Counted from the first letter of the stretch, positions 1 to 5,829 are shown. The stretch is 5,829 nt of DNA from Oscillospiraceae bacterium (GCA_017848205.1 JAGDDO010000084.1:1-5829); one strand, 5' to 3'. Notes: generated by a model from the sequence alone, not told the origin. Made by a program: numbers and translations.

Positions 1-50
1 AAATCGTAAATACGGCTTCGTACTGATTTATAATCAGACCAGCGTTTCCT

Positions 51-1256
51 TTATATTTCATCCATACCGCTGTTTCTGAAGTTTACAGCGTGTTCCGGAT
101 GATAGCTGTTGTCGGCGTACTGAAGATGTACCATATTTTCCTTGAAGTAAGGATAGCCGAACTGTGCTCTGAGGTATCTGTCTTCATCTGACAGTTTGTA
201 AGTACCAAGCATCTGCAGCGCAAGTATAAGAAAATAAGCGAGATACGAAACATCGAGCAGAACAACAGTAAGGAAAACGCCCGTTGCAAGGAATGAAAAG
301 AGCGCGCATTTTATGTTGTTCTTGTTGTCAAGACATGTGACAGTTACAATGGTGGCAACTATGACACCGAAAAGATCGAAGAATTTAAAGAAGCTCATAA
401 AATCTCCGCTTACCAGTGTGATAACATCTGTAATTGCGATGTATGCCATAAAAATATCGATTATCCAGATGCCGGTCTGTATAAGCCTGAAACGCTTGAA
501 TCTTGCGGCGTTTTTGTATAGGAGATCTCTGTCATATTCCGGTGTTTCCGGAACGATCCTTGCTTCCTGTCTGTACTGATCGGCAAAGCGTTCGGAAGTG
601 TTGTAACAGCTGCTGTAACAGCTTTCGTATTTCTGTCCCGTGTGCTCGGCAATAGCTGCGCTCATATCAAGGTCATCCATTGAAAGTGCGGCGGGATCCT
701 GCCTTCTGTACGGCATTTCTTCTTTCGGAACGGCTATTTCCTTCGGGGATTCCGGTTCACCGGGAGCAAATTCCGCCGGTCTGTGTTCCGGTTCATATTC
801 TCTTTTTTCCTGCTGATAAGCTGCAAGTTCATTAAAGTACGGATAGCCAAGCTCCATGGAGAGTTCTTTTTTCTGTGCGCCTATACGCAGGAAAAGATAC
901 GATTCCAGTGCAAGATAGAAATGCTGTACGATACCGAGGCGCAGCAGCAGATCCGAAACCGGATTCCAGATAATGAAAGCAGCTGCGGCGACAATGTTTA
1001 CTGCCATAAGTACGTACTGCGCCGTGACACTGTCGAACTTTTTCGTTCCGAAATAAAAAACAAGAAAGTTCATCACAATGCCTTCGAGCATGTAAACGTT
1101 AAAGCCGCCGACAATGAAGAAAATACACTGAACTGTGAGGATCACAATGCTCATGAAGAACAGTGTGCCGTATCTGGAACGCAGTTTTTTCATTTTCAGA
1201 AAATTTTCGGCCATGCGGTTTATTATCGCTTTATCAGTTGGTTTAGTAAACGTCAT
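51..1256 (-). CDS. Polytopic membrane protein of unknown function with two related halves
   Basis: I do not recognise the family. The 401-residue product has two hydrophobic halves separated by a charged, probably cytoplasmic spacer. The first half has likely membrane helices near residues 31-51, 56-70, 80-98 and 103-124; the second near 257-281, 288-307, 317-335 and 336-351. Each half ends in the same signature: GYPYF (137-141 and 367-371), followed about 15 residues later by PEH (156-158 and 387-389). This points to an internal duplication. The spacer (about 143-245) is rich in Glu and Pro and holds a CYSSC motif (213-217). Start choice: an ATG at 1262 lies only one base after AGGAGG, while the ATG at 1256 has an ideal 7-base spacing, so I use 1256; the longer form would add Met-Ser. 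A near-consensus promoter lies just upstream. It is divergent from the ABC operon, which by itself says little about function. The gene is surely coding; its role is unknown. Confidence 0.85.
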   Translation of the reverse strand: MTFTKPTDKAIINRMAENFLKMKKLRSRYGTLFFMSIVILTVQCIFFIVGGFNVYMLEGIVMNFLVFYFGTKKFDSVTAQYVLMAVNIVAAAAFIIWNPVSDLLLRLGIVQHFYLALESYLFLRIGAQKKELSMELGYPYFNELAAYQQEKREYEPEHRPAEFAPGEPESPKEIAVPKEEMPYRRQDPAALSMDDLDMSAAIAEHTGQKYESCYSSCYNTSERFADQYRQEARIVPETPEYDRDLLYKNAARFKRFRLIQTGIWIIDIFMAYIAITDVITLVSGDFMSFFKFFDLFGVIVATIVTVTCLDNKNNIKCALFSFLATGVFLTVVLLDVSYLAYFLILALQMLGTYKLSDEDRYLRAQFGYPYFKENMVHLQYADNSYHPEHAVNFRNSGMDEI

Positions 1257-1263
1257 ACTCATT

Positions 1264-1269
1264 CCTCCT
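1264..1269 (-). promoter_or_regulatory. Ribosome binding site that sets the start of the minus-strand gene
   Basis: On the minus strand this reads AGGAGG. It sits one base from the ATG at 1262-1260 and seven bases from the in-frame ATG at 1256-1254. Normal Shine-Dalgarno spacing favours the second ATG. Confidence 0.8.
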
Positions 1270-1278
1270 TTTGATTAT

Positions 1279-1307
1279 ATTATACAAAAGGATATATATA
1301 AAGTCAA
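1279..1307 (-). promoter_or_regulatory. Strong sigma-A type promoter for the minus-strand membrane protein gene
   Basis: Read on the minus strand, TTGACT (1307-1302) and a perfect TATAAT (1284-1279) are separated by exactly 17 bases. The match to the vegetative consensus is 11 of 12 bases. The predicted transcription start is near 1272, giving a very short leader (about 16 bases to the ATG at 1256) that just contains the ribosome binding site. The -35 box is half of a small inverted repeat (1302-1320), so the promoter may be controlled by a DNA-binding protein. Confidence 0.8.
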
Positions 1308-1320
1308 TTGATTTTTGACT
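1302..1320. repeat. Small inverted repeat over the -35 box, possible operator
   Basis: AGTCAA (1302-1307) and TTGACT (1315-1320) are perfect 6-base inverted arms around a 7-base centre. The left arm is also the -35 box of the minus-strand promoter. A second perfect 8-base palindrome, TCAATTGA (1304-1311), overlaps it. Placement is suitable for a repressor or activator site, but short palindromes occur by chance in AT-rich DNA and no regulator gene is visible in the window. Confidence 0.3.
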
Positions 1321-1327
1321 CTTATCG

Positions 1328-1365
1328 GCGGTTTTGTAAAAAAATCCGCGGCGGTAATTTTTTTT
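1328..1365 (+). other. Weak hairpin followed by a run of eight T, terminator-like
   Basis: GCGG-TTTT (1328-1335) can pair with AAAA-CCGC (1341-1349) with one bulged T (1345) and a 5-base loop. After eight more bases comes T8 (1358-1365). The gap between stem and T run is too long for a standard intrinsic terminator. It would matter only if a transcript enters from the left on the plus strand, for example antisense to the membrane protein gene. Low confidence. Confidence 0.2.
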
Positions 1366-1376
1366 CGGAATTATCA

Positions 1377-1404
1377 TTGTATTATCACAAATGTCTGATA
1401 TTAT
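1377..1404 (+). promoter_or_regulatory. Candidate promoter for the ABC operon
   Basis: TTGTAT (1377-1382) and TATTAT (1399-1404), 16 bases apart, are the best sigma-A-like pair I see upstream of the operon. A start near 1411 would give a leader of about 90 bases containing the hairpin at 1424-1449. It is clearly weaker than the divergent promoter. A perfect TATAAT at 1478-1483 was not chosen because it lies almost on the ribosome binding site and lacks a -35 box. Confidence 0.4.
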
Positions 1405-1423
1405 TAGTACCGTAAGTGTTTAT

Positions 1424-1449
1424 GCTCCGTTTATTTTAGTAGACGGAGC
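1424..1449 (+). promoter_or_regulatory. Hairpin in the leader of the ABC operon
   Basis: GCTCCGT (1424-1430) and ACGGAGC (1443-1449) form a perfect 7-base GC-rich stem in an otherwise AT-rich region. The 12-base interior can add a few weak pairs. No T run follows directly (the next bases are TATATATATG), so it is not a standard terminator. It could be an RNA-stabilising leader stem, or at DNA level a dyad operator just downstream of the candidate promoter. It lies about 40 bases upstream of the ribosome binding site. Confidence 0.45.
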
Positions 1450-1486
1450 TATATATATGTTAAAATATATTTATAAATATAATCAA

Positions 1487-1492
1487 AGGAGG
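1487..1492 (+). promoter_or_regulatory. Ribosome binding site for the GTG-started ATPase gene
   Basis: AGGAGG, extended to AAAGGAGG, lies 10 bases before GTG at 1503. It supports a GTG start; no in-frame ATG exists nearby, and translation from GTG gives the usual ABC ATPase beginning (Ile-Glu-Val, then the aromatic of the A-loop at Tyr11). Confidence 0.85.
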
Positions 1493-1502
1493 TTCTACCA
1501 AG

Positions 1503-2693
1503 GTGATTGAAGTAAGAAATTTATGCAAGCACTACGGTGACAAAAAAGCTGTCAACAATATTTCATTTGAAGTAAAAGACGGCGAGATCCTTGGCTTCCT
1601 CGGACCTAACGGTGCCGGAAAGTCCACGACCATGAACATGATCACAGGATACATATCCTCGACTTCAGGTGAAGCTATCATCAACGGCGTTGACATCATG
1701 GAAAATCCTAAGAAGGCAAAGTCGTTTATCGGCTATCTTCCTGAAATTCCGCCTATTTACGTTGATATGACAGTCAAGGGGTATCTTAATTTCGTTTACG
1801 ATCTTAAAAAATGCAAGCTTCCGAGAAGCAAGCATATAAAAGATGTCTGTGACCTTGTAAAGATAACTGATGTCGAAGACAGAATAATCAAGCACCTTTC
1901 AAAAGGTTACAAACAGCGTGTCGGCCTTGCGCAGGCACTTATCGGCAATCCGCCGGTACTCATCCTCGACGAGCCTACAGTTGGTCTTGACCCTAAGCAG
2001 ATCATCGAGATAAGATCACTTATCAAGAGACTCGGAAAGAACCACACAGTTATTCTTTCCTCACATATCCTTTCCGAGATCCAGGCAGTATGCGACCGTA
2101 TCGTTATCATCAACAAGGGTACACTGGTTGCCGACGGTACTGCAGATGAACTTGCAAACAACATGTCAGGCGACCACAAGATGATTGCTCAGATCGAAGG
2201 CCCGAGAAAGGATGTCTACAAGGCAGTAAGAAATCTTCCGGACGTTGTTTCTGTTGTCGCTGACATGGAACGCGGCGAGAACATTTTCGACTACGAGATC
2301 GAAACAAAGCCTGGCACCGACGTCAGAAAGGCACTCAACAAACTCATCAGGGAACGCGGATGGGATCTCCTCATGCTCCAGCCTAACATCCTCACACTTG
2401 AAGATGTCTTCCTCAAGATCATCACAGGTGAACACGAGATGAAGCAGGCGCTTTCAGAAGAACAGAAAAAGAATATAGCCACGGCTGTTGATATCCATGA
2501 TAAGGTTGATGCAGCTGCCGGAGATCTGAGAGAAGTTCTTGAAGGCATTGAAGCAAAGAAAAAGGCGGAAGCCGCTGCGGCTGAAGAAGAAAATGCTTCA
2601 GAAGAAACTGCCGAAGCTGAAGAGGTTTCTGAAACAGAAGAAACTTCAGAAGCAGAAACTGAAGCAGAAGAAAATAAAGGAGATGAAGAATAA
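1503..2693 (+). CDS. ABC transporter ATP-binding protein, GldA-like, with acidic C-terminal tail
   Basis: This is the cytoplasmic ATPase that should power the permease encoded next. Visible motifs: Walker A GPNGAGKST (34-42), signature LSKGY (132-136), Walker B LILDEP (153-158) with Glu157 as the catalytic base, D-loop GLD (161-163) and switch His188. The usual Q-loop glutamine appears replaced by Glu81 in GYLPEIPP, and the signature is LSKGY rather than LSGGQ; both variants are, to my knowledge, typical of the GldA-type subgroup. The catalytic core and a C-terminal domain ending in TLEDVF (298-303) run to about 312. The remaining 84 residues are an extension; residues 361-396 hold 18 Glu, one Asp and one Lys. 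GldA-type proteins usually stop near 300 residues. Start is GTG with a good ribosome binding site. The stop overlaps the permease ATG by one base. Substrate unknown. Confidence 0.95.
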   Translation: MIEVRNLCKHYGDKKAVNNISFEVKDGEILGFLGPNGAGKSTTMNMITGYISSTSGEAIINGVDIMENPKKAKSFIGYLPEIPPIYVDMTVKGYLNFVYDLKKCKLPRSKHIKDVCDLVKITDVEDRIIKHLSKGYKQRVGLAQALIGNPPVLILDEPTVGLDPKQIIEIRSLIKRLGKNHTVILSSHILSEIQAVCDRIVIINKGTLVADGTADELANNMSGDHKMIAQIEGPRKDVYKAVRNLPDVVSVVADMERGENIFDYEIETKPGTDVRKALNKLIRERGWDLLMLQPNILTLEDVFLKIITGEHEMKQALSEEQKKNIATAVDIHDKVDAAAGDLREVLEGIEAKKKAEAAAAEEENASEETAEAEEVSETEETSEAETEAEENKGDEE

Positions 2694-3397
2694 TGGGCGC
2701 TATATTCAGACGTGAAATGGGAGCGTTTTTCAGCTCAGCCATTGCTTATATTTTTCTTGGCGTTTTGTTTGAGATCGCCGGATTTTTCTTTATAAACGGA
2801 ACACTTTCATACGGAACTGCTGATCTTTCAGGAACATTCGGTTCAGTATTCCTTTTCCTCATCTTCCTCATTCCGCTTATGACAATGAAGCTTTTCTCCG
2901 AGGAAAAAAGACAGAAAACAGAACAGGGACTTCTCACAGCTCCTATCAGTATAACGGAAATGGTACTCGGCAAGTACTTCGCAGCACTTGCTCTTTACAC
3001 CATCGGTATTTCAATATTCCTTTTATTCGCTCTTATAATTGAATTCTTCGGCGGTGTTGTATGGGCAACAGTGCTTTCAAACTTCGTTGCACTGTTCTTC
3101 CTTGGTGCTGCATTTATCGCAGTTTCGCTCTTCGTTTCAACACTTACTGAAAACCAGATCATTTCTGCTATTCTTGGTTTCCTTGCACTTCTTGTTCTTT
3201 ATCTTATTGATTCCATAGCAAATGCAGTAAACGTTGAATTCATTTCAAAAATACTCAAGACTCTTTCATTCTATGCAAGATACAACGAATTCGTAACAGG
3301 ACTCTTTAACCTTTCAAGCGTACTTTTCTTTGTAAGCGTTGCTGTTGTATTCAATTTCCTTTCAGTAAGAGTTTTTGAAAAGCGTCGCTGGAGCTAA
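2693..3397 (+). CDS. ABC-2 type permease, GldF-like
   Basis: This 234-residue protein is the membrane channel subunit expected to pair with the ATPase just upstream. Six hydrophobic segments can be drawn, near residues 12-34, 49-67, 92-117, 126-150, 154-176 and 205-225. After the second helix comes PLMTMKLFSEEKRQKTEQ (61-78) and then LLTAPIS (80-86), a loop I recognise as characteristic of GldF/NosY-type ABC-2 permeases, probably the contact with the ATPase. The length is normal for this family. The ATG overlaps the ATPase stop as TAATG, with AGGAG (2678-2682) ten bases before it inside the ATPase gene, so the two are likely translationally coupled. The protein ends in a basic cytoplasmic tail (EKRRWS). 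It works as a dimer or with other subunits by family knowledge; cargo is unknown. Confidence 0.92.
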   Translation: MGAIFRREMGAFFSSAIAYIFLGVLFEIAGFFFINGTLSYGTADLSGTFGSVFLFLIFLIPLMTMKLFSEEKRQKTEQGLLTAPISITEMVLGKYFAALALYTIGISIFLLFALIIEFFGGVVWATVLSNFVALFFLGAAFIAVSLFVSTLTENQIISAILGFLALLVLYLIDSIANAVNVEFISKILKTLSFYARYNEFVTGLFNLSSVLFFVSVAVVFNFLSVRVFEKRRWS

Positions 3398-3409
3398 GGA
3401 GGTACTAAA

Positions 3410-4993
3410 ATGAGTAAAGAAGAAAAAGAAATAAAGAATAACGAAACTTCTTCGGAACCTGAAGTAACTTCAGAAAAGCCGAAGAAGGAAAAACCTAAAA
3501 AAGAGAAAAAGCCTTTCAACACAAGAAAGCTTAAGTATGGTTCGATCTCAGTGGCTATAACTGCTGTTTTTATTGCTGCAGTTGTTCTTCTCAACGTTTT
3601 CGCTACACAGCTTACTGACCGTTACGGCCTCAAGATAGATACCACAAAGGAACAGATCTTTGAGATATCTGATCAGTCCGTCGATTATCTTAAGGGACTT
3701 AAGGAAGAGATCAGCATTGATGTAATGACAGATGAAGCTGAACTCGATTCAGGCAGCAAGTACTACAAGCTTGTCAAGGAAGTAACTGAGAAGTATGCTC
3801 AGAACAGTGACAAGATCAAGGTACATTACTACGATATCGACAAGCACCCTGAAATAGTTACAAAGTATTCAACATATACTACTGAAAACATTTCAAGAGC
3901 AAGCGTAGTTGTATTCTGCAACGGAAGGATCAAGGTCCTCCAGATGTCAGACTTCTATGAAGTGGAAACAAACTACCAGACATATGAACAGACTATCAAG
4001 GCGATAACTGCAGAAGAAAAGCTTACTTCAGCAATTATGTTCGTCGCAGATCCTAACCCTCCGAAGGTTGCGATCCTTTCATGCCAGCAGTCAGATGCTG
4101 TTACAGCTTCTGTTTCACAGCTTCCGAATATTCTTGAAAACAACGGCTACACAGTTGAAACTGTTGATCCGCTTACACAGGATATAACTGATGAGTATTC
4201 AGCAGTTGTTCTTGCAGCACCTTATTCCGACCTTACTGAGACTGTTGTTGAAAAGCTCAACACCTATCTTGAAAACGGCGGCAAGTACGGCAAGAACCTT
4301 ATCTACTTTGCAAACTTTGACCAGCGTGAAACTCCTAACCTTGACAAATTCCTTGAGGAATGGGGCATTAAGGCAGGCAAGGGCTACGTAAGCAACGTAA
4401 ACAAGGCTGAACTTCTCAGAATCGGTATTGCCGGCCTCCAGAACTACTATGTAGTACCTCAGGCAAAACTTACTTCAGGAAACGAAACACTTGTAAAGTC
4501 GACTGATCTTCCTATAGCAATGCCTATGGCAAGACCGCTTGAACTCACTTTCAGCGAGGGCGACGGCAGAGAAACTGAAGTTATTCTCAAAACATCAGAA
4601 ACTTCATTCGTAGCAGATGAAAATACTACAGAAGACAATATGAACGATCTTCCGCAGGCAGAGCAGAACGTTCTTGTACGCGGAAGCAAGCACAGATTCG
4701 AAGGAGAAGAAAAGATCTCGAGCAGCATTTACGCATTCGGTTCTGCATTCTTCATTGACTACTACATTACAAGTACAAACGCTCTTAACAACCAGGAACT
4801 TGCAGTAAACCTTATAAACAAGTGTTCAGGCAAGGAAGACGGTGTTACAATAACTGCAAAGAGCCTTGCGGTAGAACCTCTGAACATTTCAGAACAGGGA
4901 ATGCATGCAGTATCACTTCTTGTTGAAGTTGCTATTCCTCTTGCAATAGCATTTGCAGGTCTGGTTGTTTACTTAAGGAGACGTAACCGATGA
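3410..4993 (+). CDS. GldG-like ABC auxiliary protein with large extracellular domain
   Basis: The 527-residue product has a GldG layout: a charged cytoplasmic N-tail (1-42), a membrane helix (about 45-66), a large outside domain (about 67-497) and a C-terminal helix (about 499-521) ending in RRRNR. After the first helix, DRYGLKIDTTKEQIFEISDQ (70-89) matches the start of GldG-type proteins, and the region to about residue 300, including PKVAIL (218-223), the AVVLAAP stretch (265-271) and YLENGGK (286-292), fits the ABC_transp_aux (PF09822) fold. The family GHGE-type motif after the PKVAIL strand seems absent, replaced by SCQQSD (224-229). Three cysteines (170, 225, 472) lie outside. The N-tail holds a doubled KPKKE (23-32). 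AAGGAGG (3396-3402) overlaps the permease stop, seven bases before ATG; the gap between the genes is 12 bases. Likely a partner subunit of the transporter; ligand unknown. Confidence 0.9.
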   Translation: MSKEEKEIKNNETSSEPEVTSEKPKKEKPKKEKKPFNTRKLKYGSISVAITAVFIAAVVLLNVFATQLTDRYGLKIDTTKEQIFEISDQSVDYLKGLKEEISIDVMTDEAELDSGSKYYKLVKEVTEKYAQNSDKIKVHYYDIDKHPEIVTKYSTYTTENISRASVVVFCNGRIKVLQMSDFYEVETNYQTYEQTIKAITAEEKLTSAIMFVADPNPPKVAILSCQQSDAVTASVSQLPNILENNGYTVETVDPLTQDITDEYSAVVLAAPYSDLTETVVEKLNTYLENGGKYGKNLIYFANFDQRETPNLDKFLEEWGIKAGKGYVSNVNKAELLRIGIAGLQNYYVVPQAKLTSGNETLVKSTDLPIAMPMARPLELTFSEGDGRETEVILKTSETSFVADENTTEDNMNDLPQAEQNVLVRGSKHRFEGEEKISSSIYAFGSAFFIDYYITSTNALNNQELAVNLINKCSGKEDGVTITAKSLAVEPLNISEQGMHAVSLLVEVAIPLAIAFAGLVVYLRRRNR

Positions 4994-5829
4994 GCAGCAG
5001 TGTAAAATATCTTATCGCCGGTGTCACAGCAGTAGCTCTGCTGACCGGCGGTATAATTGCAATGAATCTCACTGATCCTTCAAAGAAACAGGCTGAAGAT
5101 TCTGAGGTTTCCGACACAGCCGAAGAAACAGCAGAAGCTATCTACACAGGAGCAAGTGATGACATTGTTTCTATCGAAGTAAAGAACGATGCCGGCGGAT
5201 ATACTTTTGTAAGAAAGACAAAGGCTGCCGGTGAGGCACAGGCAGTATTCACTGTTGAAGGACTTGACGGTGTGGTGCTTGATTCAAATCTCGTTGACGG
5301 TTTTGCAGTTCAGGCTAAGGAACTTGTTCCTGACAAGGTAATTGACGAAAATCCGGCCGACCTTTCCGTTTACGGACTCGACAAGCCGAAGGCTGAAGTT
5401 ACTGTTACCTATGACGGTGACAGTGCAGGCAAGGCTGTAATTCTTGTCGGAAATGATTCACCGGGCGGCAGCATTTACGTAAAAACCAGAGATGCTGACA
5501 CAGTTTATACTGTTCCGTCAAGCTTTGTAAAGTCCTATACATATGAAAAGGAATACTTCGTATCAAAGTCAGTTCTTGAAAAACCAGCCGACGATAAGAT
5601 GCCTGTCGTAAAGAAGATCACAATTGAAAGACCGGATCTTGAAAAGCCGATCGTTCTTGAATACACAGGCGAAAATGAATCCGGCGGAACAAGTGCGACA
5701 CATGTAATGACTTCACCGGTCAAGGCATATCTTGATGTCAGCAAGTCTGCTGATATCACACACGGACTTTTCGGCCTTACTGCTGAAACCGTGCTCAGCC
5801 TTTCTCCTTCAAAGGAGGAACTTGCCGTT
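4990..5829 (+). CDS. DUF4340 domain protein, membrane-anchored (3' end cut by window)
   Basis: Reading from ATG 4990 gives 280 residues with no stop before the window ends, so the gene is partial. A single hydrophobic segment (about 6-27) has no lipobox cysteine and acts as a signal anchor or signal peptide; the rest is outside the membrane. A Glu/Ala/Ser-rich linker (35-50) precedes the domain. The stretch VIDENPADLSVYGLDKPKAE (117-136), then a VILVGN strand (150-155) and SIYVKT, DTVYTV (161-175), matches the DUF4340 (PF14238) pattern. A second unit seems to begin near 208 (KKITIE). The ATG overlaps the GldG-like stop as ATGA, with AAGGAG (4975-4980) nine bases upstream, so coupling is likely. 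DUF4340 proteins often follow GldG-type genes; the function is not known. It may assist the GldG-like subunit at the cell surface. Confidence 0.9.
   Translation, partial: MSSSVKYLIAGVTAVALLTGGIIAMNLTDPSKKQAEDSEVSDTAEETAEAIYTGASDDIVSIEVKNDAGGYTFVRKTKAAGEAQAVFTVEGLDGVVLDSNLVDGFAVQAKELVPDKVIDENPADLSVYGLDKPKAEVTVTYDGDSAGKAVILVGNDSPGGSIYVKTRDADTVYTVPSSFVKSYTYEKEYFVSKSVLEKPADDKMPVVKKITIERPDLEKPIVLEYTGENESGGTSATHVMTSPVKAYLDVSKSADITHGLFGLTAETVLSLSPSKEELAV

Larger units (their letters stand above)
1503..5829 (+). other. Four-gene operon for a Gld-like ABC envelope system
   Basis: The four genes run in one direction with junctions of 1-base overlap, 12-base gap and 4-base overlap, each with its own ribosome binding site and no terminator between them. 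The order ATPase, permease, GldG-like, DUF4340 forms one complete transporter with two outside auxiliary proteins. The operon may continue beyond the window. Confidence 0.85.

Noticed and set aside
11..37. Short hairpins after the minus-strand gene (CTGATT-TAT-AATCAG at 23-37; TACG-CGTA at 11-22)
   Set aside because: The stems are AT-rich or only 4 bases long and no T run follows on the minus strand, so I cannot call a terminator. The 50 bases at the window edge are too few to assign anything else.
783..1274. A 163-residue open frame on the plus strand antisense to the membrane protein
   Set aside because: It is a shadow of the minus-strand gene: it starts at a GTG without a ribosome binding site, and the opposite strand encodes convincing helices and the duplicated motif.
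1271..1300. Plus-strand TTGATT-N16-TATATA as a second, earlier promoter for the operon
   Set aside because: It lies within the divergent minus-strand promoter, the -10 is weak in a TA repeat, and it would transcribe through the terminator-like T run at 1358-1365. Not strong enough to list.
1478..1483. Perfect TATAAT upstream of the ATPase gene
   Set aside because: A start from here would fall at about 1490, inside the ribosome binding site, and no -35 box lies 16-18 bases upstream. It is probably part of the AT-rich leader.
1391..1510. A 39-codon plus-strand reading frame from ATG 1391, overlapping the ATPase GTG start
   Set aside because: There is no ribosome binding site before the ATG, the ATG precedes the predicted transcription start near 1411, and its last codons consist of the ATPase ribosome binding site read as protein. 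Probably chance.
2422..2742. A 106-residue leucine-rich open frame on the minus strand
   Set aside because: It is the antisense of the GAA/GCA/TCT-rich stretch encoding the acidic ATPase tail; low complexity keeps the opposite frame open. No ribosome binding site.
1..5829. CRISPR arrays, tRNA or rRNA genes, insertion sequences, attachment sites
   Set aside because: No spaced direct repeats, clover-leaf or rRNA sequence, transposase frame or paired terminal repeats were seen by reading both strands.

Overview
The window looks like a chromosomal segment from a low-to-moderate GC Gram-positive bacterium of the Clostridia, most like a Ruminococcus-type (Oscillospiraceae) genome. That placement is an inference. 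It rests on strong AGGAGG-type ribosome binding sites before every gene, tight gene packing, sigma-A-like promoters, and a gene set often seen together in gut Clostridia. I could not run a search to confirm it.

Layout: one gene on the minus strand (51-1256) encodes a polytopic membrane protein of unknown function, built from two related halves. A 240-base divergent intergenic region (about 1263-1502) follows. It holds a near-consensus promoter for the minus-strand gene, a weaker candidate promoter and a leader hairpin for the plus-strand genes, and two other small symmetric elements. From 1503 to the window end, four plus-strand genes are packed as one operon: an ABC ATPase (1503-2693), an ABC-2 type permease (2693-3397), a GldG-like membrane-anchored extracellular protein (3410-4993) and a DUF4340-type membrane-anchored protein (4990 to beyond 5829). 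The junctions are a 1-base overlap, a 12-base gap and a 4-base overlap, so translational coupling is likely.

The operon reads as one envelope machine. A cytoplasmic ATPase and a six-helix permease resemble GldA and GldF of the Bacteroidota gliding apparatus. They are followed by a GldG-type auxiliary subunit with a large outside domain between two membrane helices, and by a second anchored outside protein (DUF4340). No gliding, secretion or substrate gene is visible, so the cargo and job in this organism are unknown; homology to Gld proteins does not imply gliding. The most unusual details are a Glu-rich C-terminal tail on the ATPase facing a Lys-rich cytoplasmic tail on the GldG-like partner, non-standard Q-loop and signature residues in the ATPase, and the two-fold internal repeat in the divergent membrane protein.
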